A stretch of DNA of 5,721 bases from Pseudomonadota bacterium (GCA_021783385.1 JAJXTX010000057.1:1816-7536), one strand, 5' to 3'; numbered from the stretch's first letter, positions 1 through 5,213 are shown. Notes: generated from the letters alone by a model not told the origin. A program made the numbers and translations.

Positions 1-338
1 GGCGGCAGCACATTGTCGGCCTGCGGGCCGGTGCTGGCGTCGCTCGCCGCGGTCTGCAGGGACGCTCCCGGGGCGGCAGCGGGCGCATGCGCGGGCGGCT
101 GCCACATCATCAGGGCGGCCAGCGCCAGCACGGCGAACGCGCCGGTGGGCACCAGCCAGCGGGCGACGTGGCGCGGAGGCGCCTGCAGCGCCTGCCGCCG
201 GGCGGCGCGCAGGCGTCCGGTCGTGGCCGGATCGAGGCGCTGGCTGGCCTCGCGGTAGAGCGCGCGGGCGCGCTGTGCGAGCGGCGCGTCGGATGGATGC
301 TCGGGCCGATGGTCAGGCCGGTTGTCAGGCAAGTTCAT
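1..338 (-). CDS. Single-pass membrane protein, candidate anti-sigma/DUF3619-like (partial, runs off left edge)
   Basis: The frame is open from ATG at 338-336 to the window edge, giving 112 residues with no stop, so the C-terminus lies outside. The N-terminal 60 residues are hydrophilic and basic and include RLDPATTGRLRAARRQAL (residues 34-51). A single hydrophobic helix follows at about 61-79 (WLVPTGAFAV onward), then an Ala/Pro-rich segment. The positive charges before the helix predict a cytoplasmic N-terminus. A strong GGAGGA lies 6 nt upstream, and the ATG overlaps the sigma-factor TGA (ATGA), so the two are almost certainly co-translated. Small one-helix proteins in this position behind an ECF sigma gene are common in Xanthomonadales and beta-proteobacteria; the LD-x-x-T-x-x-RL-x-x-AR-x-x-AL pattern resembles DUF3619 proteins as I remember them. 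A role in holding the sigma factor is inferred from position only. No zinc-binding HxxxCxxC anti-sigma motif is visible. Confidence 0.8.
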   Translation of the reverse strand, partial: MNLPDNRPDHRPEHPSDAPLAQRARALYREASQRLDPATTGRLRAARRQALQAPPRHVARWLVPTGAFAVLALAALMMWQPPAHAPAAAPGASLQTAASDASTGPQADNVLP

Positions 339-967
339 CGCCAGTCCTCCAGTAGCTCGCGCAGCCGATGCATGGCCCGCGACAGATGAGTTTTCACGCT
401 GCCTTCGGAGCAGCTCATGGCGCGCGCGGTCTCGGCCACGTCGAGGCCTTCCAGCATGCGCAGCATGAACGCCTCGCGCTGGCGCTGCGGCAGCTGCTTC
501 AGCGCCTGTGCCAGGTCGGCATACGACTGCCGGTCCTGCAGCCGGTCGAGTGGACCGGGGCCGTGGTCGGCCGGTTCCCAGGCGGGCAGTTCGTCGCCCT
601 GGTCGTCGCGGCCGCCACCGAGCCAGCCGACCACGATCGAACGCACCTTGCGCCGGCGCTGCAGGTCGACCACGCGGCGGCGCAGGATGCCCCAGAACAG
701 CGGCGCCCATTCCGCGGCAGGCTTGTCGCGGTAATGCCTGACCAGCCGCAGCATGGCGTCCTGCACTGCATCCATGGCGTCCTCGCGGTGACGCAGCTGC
801 AGTTCGGCCATGCGAAAGGCGCGCCGTTCCACCTGCGCCAGAAACGCGTCCAGCGTGACCGGTGTGGCCTGTGCCTCCAGGTTCGGCAGATCCATATCGA
901 ATGCACCGAGCATGCTGCTGATCACCGCAGCCTCCGGATTCTCGGGTGGGTCATTGGCAGACTCCAT
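335..967 (-). CDS. RNA polymerase sigma factor, ECF/sigma-70 family
   Basis: This 210-residue protein has the two ECF sigma domains. Region 2 spans about 41-107, with DAVQDAMLRL at 67-76 and the basic DNA-melting/-10-reading end ILRRRVVDLQRRR at 94-106. Region 4 spans about 148-205, with LPQRQREAFMLRMLEG and the helix-turn-helix ETARAMSCSEGSVKTHLSRA that reads the -35. A 40-residue linker rich in Gly, Asp and Pro joins them. It should direct core RNA polymerase to a dedicated promoter set; the target genes cannot be read from this window. The start is chosen because GGAG lies 8 nt upstream (minus strand, 979-976), whereas the inner Met codons at residues 19 and 25 lack a good ribosome site. 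This leaves about 38 residues before region 2, longer than typical ECF factors. It is the first gene of a unit with the membrane protein downstream (4-base overlap) and is divergent from pntAB. Confidence 0.9.
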   Translation of the reverse strand: MESANDPPENPEAAVISSMLGAFDMDLPNLEAQATPVTLDAFLAQVERRAFRMAELQLRHREDAMDAVQDAMLRLVRHYRDKPAAEWAPLFWGILRRRVVDLQRRRKVRSIVVGWLGGGRDDQGDELPAWEPADHGPGPLDRLQDRQSYADLAQALKQLPQRQREAFMLRMLEGLDVAETARAMSCSEGSVKTHLSRAMHRLRELLEDWR

Positions 968-1022
968 CGGTTCGACTCCGGATACTCAACGCGGCAGGCT
1001 CGCACGGGTTGACCGGCGCCCG

Positions 1023-1028
1023 TATGAT
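1023..1028 (+). promoter_or_regulatory. Candidate -10 box (TATGAT) for pntAB-pntB
   Basis: TATGAT lies in the 94-bp divergent gap, 33 nt before the pntAB start, which would give a leader of about 27 nt. No good -35 stands 16-18 bp upstream; TTGACC at 1009-1014 is a -35-like hexamer but only 8 bp away. Treat it as a weak prediction. The pntAB ribosome site is the G-rich stretch at 1051-1059. Confidence 0.3.
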
Positions 1029-1061
1029 GCGGTGACAACAATGTCCTGACGGGGTGGGGTC

Positions 1062-1367
1062 ATGATCGACGGATTTCTGGCGCTGTACATCTTCATGCTG
1101 GCCGCATTCTGCGGCTATGAAATCATCGCGCGGGTGCCGGTGATCCTGCATACGCCGCTGATGTCCGGTTCCAACTTCATTCACGGGATTGTACTGGTCG
1201 GGGCGATGATCGCCCTGGGCCGCGCGCAGACGCCGTTCGAGATGGCGATCGGTTTCCTCGGCGTGCTGCTCGGCGCCGGCAATGCGGCCGGCGGCTACGT
1301 GGTGACCGAACGCATGCTGGAAATGTTCAAGTCGAGCAAGCCTGCCACCGGCAAGGAGAGCAAGTGA
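1062..1367 (+). CDS. pntAB: NAD(P) transhydrogenase subunit alpha part 2 (membrane domain II, alpha side)
   Basis: This 101-residue membrane protein matches the separate PntAB subunit of proton-translocating transhydrogenase, equal to the membrane-spanning C-terminus of E. coli PntA. With PntB it forms the proton channel (domain II) that couples the proton-motive force to hydride transfer from NADH to NADP+. There are three membrane helices at about residues 4-24, 38-54 and 60-78. The family signature VPVILHTPLMSG is at 25-36, followed by SNFIHGIVLVGA with His41. A short charged tail ends in GKESK. The length is normal for a split-type PntAB. The G-rich ribosome site GGGGTGGGG ends 2-3 nt before the ATG. 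Its TGA overlaps the pntB ATG by one base (TGATG). What is missing is pntAA: the gene upstream is a sigma factor on the other strand. Confidence 0.95.
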   Translation: MIDGFLALYIFMLAAFCGYEIIARVPVILHTPLMSGSNFIHGIVLVGAMIALGRAQTPFEMAIGFLGVLLGAGNAAGGYVVTERMLEMFKSSKPATGKESK

Positions 1368-2785
1368 TGAGCTGGCTGCCCACCGTGATCAAGGCCTGTT
1401 ATTTCATTGCCGCGCTGCTGTTCATCCTCGGCCTCAAGCGCATGAGTTCGCCGCGCACCGCGCGCGGCGGCATCGTGTGGGCCGGCTACGGCATGCTGCT
1501 GGCGGTGCTGGCCACGTTTTTCCTGCCGGACATGCACAACCGCGGGCTGATCATCGCCGCGGTGCTGATCGGCGTCAGTGCCGCGTGGTGGAGCGGCAAG
1601 CGCGTGGCGATGACCGCGATGCCGCAGATGGTGGCGCTGTACAACGGCATGGGTGGCGGCGCGGCGGCGGCGATCGGTGCGGTCGAGCTGATCGGCCATG
1701 TGCGCCACCTGGCGCTGTTGCAGGCCGGCGCGGCGACGCTGGCACCGCTGACGCCGGTGGAGCTGGCGCTGGGCGTGCTCGGCGCGCTGATCGGTGCGGT
1801 GAGTTTTTCCGGCTCGCTGATCGCGTTCGCCAAGCTGCAGGGCTGGCTGGACAGGCGCTTCGTGTTTCCGGCGCAGCGCGCGGTCAACCTGCTGCTGCTG
1901 GCGGCGGCGGTGCTGGTCGGCATCGCGCTGGCCAGCGGCTACGCCAGCGTGCCGCTGATTGCGCTGTTCTTCGCACTGGCGCTGCTGTTCGGGCTGATGA
2001 TGACGCTGCCGATCGGCGGCGCCGACATGCCGGTGGTGATCTCGCTGTACAACGCATTCACCGGGTTGGCGGTGGCGCTCGAGGGTTTCGTGCTGGGCAA
2101 CGAGGCGATGATCATTGCCGGCACCGTGGTCGGCGCGGCCGGCACGCTGCTGACCCAGCTGATGGCCAAGGCGATGAACCGCTCGATCGGCAACGTGCTG
2201 TTCGGCAGCTTCGGCGCGGCCGCTGGCGAAGCGCAGACGATAGACGGCGCGCAAAAGCCGATCGACGCGTCCGATGCCGCCGTGATGATGGCCTACGCCG
2301 AGCGCGTGGTGATCGTGCCCGGCTACGGCATGGCGGTGGCGCAGGCGCAGCACAAGGTGTGGGAGTTCGCCCAGCTGCTGATCAAGCGCGGCGTGAAGGT
2401 GAAGTTCGCGATCCATCCGGTGGCCGGCCGCATGCCGGGCCACATGAACGTGCTGTTGGCCGAGGCCGGCGTGCCGTACGACCTGATCGCCGACATGGAC
2501 GAGATCAATCCGGAGTTCCCGGCCACCGACGTGGCGCTGGTGATCGGCGCCAACGATGTGGTCAATCCGCTGGCCAGGACCGATCCGGCGTCGCCGATCT
2601 ACGGCATGCCGATTCTGGACGTGAGCAACGCCAAGCACGTGATCGTGGTCAAGCGCGGCAAGGGCACCGGCTTTGCGGGCATCGAGAACGCGCTGTTCTA
2701 TGCCGACAATGCGCGGATGCTGTACGGCGACGGCCAGGCCGCGGCCGGACAGCTGGTGAATGAGCTGAAGACGCTGGACGACTGA
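1367..2785 (+). CDS. pntB: NAD(P) transhydrogenase subunit beta
   Basis: At 472 residues this is a full-length PntB (E. coli 462). The first roughly 280 residues carry eight or nine membrane helices of domain II, with MTAMPQMVALYNGMGGG (82-98) and GADMPVVISLYNAFTG as conserved channel segments. The C-terminal domain III binds NADP(H): the dinucleotide loop VPGYGMAVAQAQ, then HPVAGRMPGHMNVLLAEAG, then VIGANDVVNP and KRGKGTGFAGIENALF, all typical. It works in the inner membrane to make NADPH at the expense of the proton gradient. I use ATG 1367, with AGGAG (1354-1358) 8 nt upstream; a GTG at 1364 would add one residue and is 5 nt from the same site. Tight overlap with pntAB implies co-expression. 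The E. coli proton-channel His91 position is Asn93 here. Confidence 0.96.
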   Translation: MSWLPTVIKACYFIAALLFILGLKRMSSPRTARGGIVWAGYGMLLAVLATFFLPDMHNRGLIIAAVLIGVSAAWWSGKRVAMTAMPQMVALYNGMGGGAAAAIGAVELIGHVRHLALLQAGAATLAPLTPVELALGVLGALIGAVSFSGSLIAFAKLQGWLDRRFVFPAQRAVNLLLLAAAVLVGIALASGYASVPLIALFFALALLFGLMMTLPIGGADMPVVISLYNAFTGLAVALEGFVLGNEAMIIAGTVVGAAGTLLTQLMAKAMNRSIGNVLFGSFGAAAGEAQTIDGAQKPIDASDAAVMMAYAERVVIVPGYGMAVAQAQHKVWEFAQLLIKRGVKVKFAIHPVAGRMPGHMNVLLAEAGVPYDLIADMDEINPEFPATDVALVIGANDVVNPLARTDPASPIYGMPILDVSNAKHVIVVKRGKGTGFAGIENALFYADNARMLYGDGQAAAGQLVNELKTLDD

Positions 2786-2821
2786 GTTGACGTGTCCGCA
2801 TGGCGCAGGCCGTGCGTCGCA

Positions 2822-2851
2822 GCGGACATCGCGGTAGGGAGCGATGCCCGC
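2822..2851. repeat. REP-like imperfect palindrome containing GTAG
   Basis: GCGGACATCGC (2822-2832) pairs with GCGATGCCCGC (2841-2851) across an 8-nt loop GGTAGGGA, with one mismatch (2826/2847). That mismatch is A-C in plus RNA but becomes a U-G wobble in minus RNA. A competing outer stem, TGTCCGC (2793-2799) with GCGGACA (2822-2828), overlaps it. The GTAG tetranucleotide next to short stems recalls the GTAG-headed REP/SMAG elements of Stenotrophomonas and relatives. The copy number in this genome is unknown, so the class is a guess; the palindrome itself is certain. Confidence 0.4.
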
Positions 2852-2865
2852 TGCTGGCCGCTGCA

Positions 2866-2896
2866 GCGCCTCCGTCAGGGGTGGTGACGGAGGCGC
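2866..2896. terminator. Perfect 12-bp hairpin between convergent pntB and PepSY genes
   Basis: GCGCCTCCGTCA (2866-2877) pairs perfectly with TGACGGAGGCGC (2885-2896) around a 7-nt loop GGGGTGG. It begins 80 nt after the pntB stop and lies 9 nt beyond the PepSY gene stop, the right place for a two-way terminator. Neither side has a T-run, so it is either a U-tract-less terminator common in GC-rich genomes or a 3'-end stabiliser. Confidence 0.6.
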
Positions 2897-2905
2897 CCCG
2901 CACGA

Positions 2906-3205
2906 TCAGTCGTTGCCGTTGTCGATCGAGTTTTCCAGCACCTTGCCGGTCTTGGCGTCGACGCCCACTTCGTGGGTGACCTTGCCGTTGCTGATGTCGA
3001 ACGAGTAGCGCAGGCCGCTGCCGCCGCTCTCCTTCTCCAGCTCTTCCTTGACGATCTTGCCCGGCTGGGTCTTCAGCGCGATCGCGCGGGCCTGGGTCAT
3101 CGACACCTTGGCCTGCTTGGCCAGCGCGGCGCTGGAGGCGGCGCTGGCGCCGAAGCTGAGGGCGGCCAGACTGGCGGCGGCAATGACGGTGATGAGCTTG
3201 TTCAT
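2906..3205 (-). CDS. Small secreted PepSY-domain protein
   Basis: This 99-residue protein opens with a clear Sec signal peptide: MNK, a hydrophobic core LITVIAAASLAALSF, and an A-S-A cleavage site after residue 22, so the mature product of about 77 residues should be periplasmic or exported. The rest is one PepSY unit: a first helix VSMTQARAIALKTQPGKI (34-51), then strands with LRYSFDIS (65-72) and HEVGVDAKTGKVLEN (78-92). PepSY domains are known as small alpha/beta folds that act as peptidase propeptide inhibitors or as stand-alone periplasmic modules; the partner of this one is unknown. AGGAG (minus, 3215-3211) lies 5 nt before the ATG, fixing the start. It appears monocistronic: it converges on pntB and is divergent from the glycosyltransferase gene. 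A stable hairpin sits in its upstream leader. Confidence 0.9.
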   Translation of the reverse strand: MNKLITVIAAASLAALSFGASAASSAALAKQAKVSMTQARAIALKTQPGKIVKEELEKESGGSGLRYSFDISNGKVTHEVGVDAKTGKVLENSIDNGND

Positions 3206-3223
3206 GGTGACTCCTGGTGGGTT

Positions 3224-3263
3224 GGGATGGCGAGGCAGTGGGGTACTGCCACGCTCCCTTTTT
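3224..3263 (+). terminator. Intrinsic terminator-like hairpin with TTTTT, plus orientation
   Basis: GGCAGT (3234-3239) pairs with ACTGCC (3245-3250) around a GGGGT loop. After one A-A mismatch the stem continues as GCG/CGC (3230-3232 with 3252-3254) and, past a two-base bulge, GGGA/TCCC (3224-3227 with 3255-3258). That makes 13 pairs, directly followed by TTTTT at 3259-3263. This is the only canonical hairpin plus T-run I found in the window. It would stop plus-strand transcripts that cross the PepSY gene antisense, before the glycosyltransferase gene. Read on the minus strand, the same stem lies 8 nt upstream of the PepSY gene ribosome site. Confidence 0.6.
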
Positions 3264-3292
3264 GCACCATGAAACTTAGCCGGCGCTTATAC
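3262..3292 (+). promoter_or_regulatory. Candidate overlapping divergent promoters (GT9 gene and PepSY gene)
   Basis: On the plus strand TTGCAC (3262-3267) and TTATAC (3287-3292) form a -35/-10 pair with a long 19-bp spacer, about 87 nt before the glycosyltransferase start. On the minus strand TATAAG (3291-3286) is a -10-like box that would give the PepSY gene a leader of about 74 nt, but no clear -35 precedes it. The stretch is the most AT-rich of the 173-bp gap. Both calls rest on hexamer matching only. Confidence 0.3.
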
Positions 3293-3378
3293 CTTGCGTG
3301 CGTCTGCGGCATCGTCGCCGAGTCAGTGCAGCAGCCGTTCATGCATACTTGCCGGCGAGCCATGCAGGATGAATTGCC

Positions 3379-4521
3379 GTGCAACACCCGCTTCCCGTCG
3401 CCTCCGCCGACGACAAGACCGCTCCCGCCAGCGCGCCTGCGGGGATGCCTCCACGACGCTGGGATGGCCTGCGCCGCCGTGTGGTCGGCGCGTTCTTTGC
3501 GCGCCTGTTCGGCGGCGTCGGCCGCACGCTGTGCGAGCCGGGCCAGCTGCCCACGCGCGGCATCCATCGGGTACTCATCTGCCGGCCGAATCACCGCCTC
3601 GGCAACGCGCTGCTGATCAGCCCGTTGTTGGCCGAAGTGGAGGCGCTGTATCCCGGCGCCGAGATCGACATCATTGGCGCGGGTCATGCCGCGCGCAGCC
3701 TGTTCGGCAACCGCTTCCTGGTGCGCCAGATCTACAGCCTGCCACCGAAGATCGCACGCCACCTGTGGTTCAGCGTTGCGCTGCTGCGACAGCTGCGCGG
3801 CAACACCTACGACCTCGCCATTGACGCCTGCGATGGCTCGCAGTCGGGTCGGCTGCTGCTGGCGATGGTGCGCGCGCGCTACAAGCTGGGCCTGCCGGAT
3901 GCGCAGCAGAATCCGGGCTCGGCCTGGCACGCGCTGAGCGGGCCGGAGCACTTCGCCCAGCGCGGCGTGTTCCTGTTGCGCACGGCCTATGCCGGCACGC
4001 TGGATGGCGCCTATCCGCCGCTCACCCTGCGGCTGGCCGATGACGAGCGCGAGCAGGCGCGGCGCGCGCTCGCCGCGATACTCGGCGAGCCGGCCGTGTC
4101 ATCCGCGTCGCCGCGACCGGTGTTGGGCCTGTTCACCAATGCCACCGGGGCCAAGCGCTACGACACCTCGTGGTGGCAGCAGTTTGTCGCCAGGCTGCGC
4201 GTGCTGCAGCCGGAGCTGCGGATCGTCGACCTGGTGGCCGATCATGGCCAGAGCCAGCTCGGCGACGAGTTCGCTTCTTACTACACGCGTGACCTGCGCC
4301 GGCTGGCGGCGATGATCGCGAACATGGACGCCTTCATCAGCGCCGATTGCGGCGTGATGCATCTGGCCGTCGCCAGCGGCACGCCCACACTCGGCCTGTT
4401 CTCGGTCACCTCGGCGGCCAAGTACGGCCCCTATGGACCCGCCAACAGCGCCATCGACACGCGTCGGCTGAGCCCGGCGGAAGTGGCCGGCATTGCGTCG
4501 GACTGGCTCAGCCTGCCCTGA
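3379..4521 (+). CDS. Glycosyltransferase family 9 protein (LPS heptosyltransferase-like)
   Basis: This 380-residue GT-B fold protein resembles heptosyltransferases WaaC/WaaF/WaaQ, which add heptose from ADP-heptose to the lipopolysaccharide core at the cytoplasmic face of the inner membrane. The N-terminal domain begins with RVLICRPNHRLGNALLISPLL (from 64), then IDIIGAGHAA and YDLAIDACDG. The C-terminal domain has VLGLFTNATGAKRY near 250, and the donor-site block ISADCGVMHLAVASGTPTLG with Asp323 and His328, matching the DSGxxHLAxAxGxP motif of GT9. The usual catalytic Asp of the N-terminal loop (WaaC D13) is Asn76 here. GTG at 3379 is chosen: AGGA lies 9 nt upstream, an in-frame stop precedes it at 3370, and the next ATG (residue 23) has no proper ribosome site. 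About 60 residues of basic, Pro/Ala-rich N-terminal extension precede the fold. The exact sugar and acceptor cannot be told; a surface glycan other than inner core is possible. Confidence 0.88.
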   Translation: MQHPLPVASADDKTAPASAPAGMPPRRWDGLRRRVVGAFFARLFGGVGRTLCEPGQLPTRGIHRVLICRPNHRLGNALLISPLLAEVEALYPGAEIDIIGAGHAARSLFGNRFLVRQIYSLPPKIARHLWFSVALLRQLRGNTYDLAIDACDGSQSGRLLLAMVRARYKLGLPDAQQNPGSAWHALSGPEHFAQRGVFLLRTAYAGTLDGAYPPLTLRLADDEREQARRALAAILGEPAVSSASPRPVLGLFTNATGAKRYDTSWWQQFVARLRVLQPELRIVDLVADHGQSQLGDEFASYYTRDLRRLAAMIANMDAFISADCGVMHLAVASGTPTLGLFSVTSAAKYGPYGPANSAIDTRRLSPAEVAGIASDWLSLP

Positions 4522-4530
4522 GGGCGGTGC

Positions 4531-4551
4531 GCGCCGGTTCCGCCTCGGCGC
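4531..4551. terminator. Possible two-way hairpin between convergent genes
   Basis: GCGCCG (4531-4536) pairs with CGGCGC (4546-4551), with a G-T pair able to extend the stem inward. It lies in the 39-bp gap between the stops of two convergent genes. No T-run is present and GC content is high all around, so chance pairing is possible. Confidence 0.35.
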
Positions 4552-4560
4552 CCGGCCGGA

Positions 4561-5007
4561 TCAACGCGTGGCGGATGGCGCACGGCGGCGCGCCGGCCGC
4601 ATGCCGATCACCGCCGCCAGCGCGGCGCCGGCGGCGAACCAGGCCAGCATCCACGGCGTCAGCGCCAGCTCGGCCAGGGCCCACAACATGCCGGGCCCGG
4701 CGGTACGCAGCACATCGAGCAGGCCCAGGCCCATGTCGCCCGCCAGCCTGACGCCGGCCAGCAGCATGCTCATGTAGAACGCCGCCAGCAGCGTTGCCAG
4801 CGCCGCCAGCGCGGCGGCGCCGACGCCCGGGCGCAGCACGCTGCCACGGACCGCCCATGCCAGCACGGCACCGACAGGCAGCGCCAGCCACGGCAGCAGC
4901 TGGCGCAGGTACAGTGTGGCGACCATCCAGATCGCACCGGCGGCCAGTCCCAGCATGATCGCGCTGAACAGGCCGAACACCCACAGCAGCGGCGTGCGCA
5001 AGCTCAT
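4561..5007 (-). CDS. Multi-pass membrane protein of unknown function
   Basis: This 148-residue protein is not recognised. It is almost wholly hydrophobic, with helices at about 8-32, 36-53, 62-87 and 105-135 (the last may be one long helix or two). A basic tail from residue 137 (RPARRRAPSATR) predicts that the C-terminus is cytoplasmic. There is no visible catalytic motif, metal-ligand cluster or signal-peptide cleavage site. It starts at ATG 5007-5005 with a weak AGGCGA 6 nt upstream. Coding status is supported by the clean hydrophobic helix pattern, by its fit between convergent and divergent neighbours and by the absence of any sensible plus-strand alternative. A longer minus frame (4508-5233) overlaps it but reads as low-complexity Arg/Ala/Gly sequence. 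It faces away from sufT, so no operon partner is visible. Confidence 0.75.
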   Translation of the reverse strand: MSLRTPLLWVFGLFSAIMLGLAAGAIWMVATLYLRQLLPWLALPVGAVLAWAVRGSVLRPGVGAAALAALATLLAAFYMSMLLAGVRLAGDMGLGLLDVLRTAGPGMLWALAELALTPWMLAWFAAGAALAAVIGMRPARRRAPSATR

Positions 5008-5065
5008 CGACGATCGCCTGGCAGGGCAGTAGCGGACATGCAGTCATTCCATGCGCAAAGCGGCC

Positions 5066-5071
5066 ATCATA
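5066..5071 (-). promoter_or_regulatory. Candidate -10 box (TATGAT) for the membrane-protein gene
   Basis: On the minus strand TATGAT (5071-5066) lies 58 nt before the ATG at 5007, giving a leader of about 50 nt. It is the same hexamer as the candidate before pntAB. No convincing -35 is found 16-18 bp further upstream, so this is weak. Confidence 0.28.
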
Positions 5072-5128
5072 ACGCGCCGCGATTGGCGTGCCGGCAGGCG
5101 ACGATGCTTGAGTTTCGGCGCTGCAGGC

Positions 5129-5151
5129 CTGATCTAAGCTCGCGTGATCAG
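5129..5151. repeat. Inverted repeat CTGATC-N11-GATCAG in the divergent gap
   Basis: CTGATC (5129-5134) and GATCAG (5146-5151) are perfect 6-bp arms 11 bp apart, in the 262-bp divergent region between the membrane-protein gene and sufT. The 23-bp size suits a dimeric repressor, but the arms are short and the match may be chance. Apart from this, the palindrome at 5191 and the weak -10 boxes, I see no gene or RNA in this gap. Confidence 0.3.
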
Positions 5152-5190
5152 AGCGCATCTGCATCGGGCGGACCAGCGTGAAGCGGGCGG

Positions 5191-5213
5191 CGGCGATCGC
5201 CGGGCCGCATAAT
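5191..5213 (+). promoter_or_regulatory. Candidate sufT promoter: palindrome plus CATAAT -10 box
   Basis: CATAAT (5208-5213) matches five of six bases of the -10 consensus and lies 56 nt before the sufT ATG. The perfect 12-bp palindrome CGGCGATCGCCG (5191-5202) occupies the spacer just upstream, where a regulator could bind. No -35 consensus is present at the expected place (GGGCGG at 5185-5190), which would fit an activated or weak promoter. The palindrome is certain, its role is inference. Confidence 0.35.

Noticed and set aside
969..979. GGTTCGACTCC, identical in pattern to a tRNA T-arm, with a 4-bp stem around it
   Set aside because: No acceptor stem, anticodon arm or D-arm surrounds it, and it overlaps the sigma-factor ribosome site; likely chance, not a tRNA or attachment-site remnant.
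368..1012. 214-codon plus-strand frame opposite the sigma factor
   Set aside because: Antisense to a clear sigma-70 protein, no ribosome site, no recognisable domain.
1295..2638. Long 447-codon open frame on the minus strand opposite pntB
   Set aside because: It is antisense to a highly conserved pntB, is dominated by His, Arg and Gln, and has no domain; a shadow of GC-rich codon use.
1477..2763. 428-codon plus-strand frame inside pntB in another phase
   Set aside because: Arg/Gly/Ala-rich low-complexity translation with no family features; shadow of pntB.
3270..3616. Plus-strand ATG at 3270 with a short basic and hydrophobic start (MKLSRRLYLACVCG)
   Set aside because: It looks faintly like a signal peptide, but there is no ribosome site before it and the rest runs out of frame through the GT9 gene as Pro/Arg-rich sequence.
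3202..3951. 249-codon minus-strand frame over the GT9 gene start and the upstream gap
   Set aside because: Opposes the conserved N-terminal GT9 domain and is Arg/Gln/Ala-rich; it would also displace the PepSY leader.
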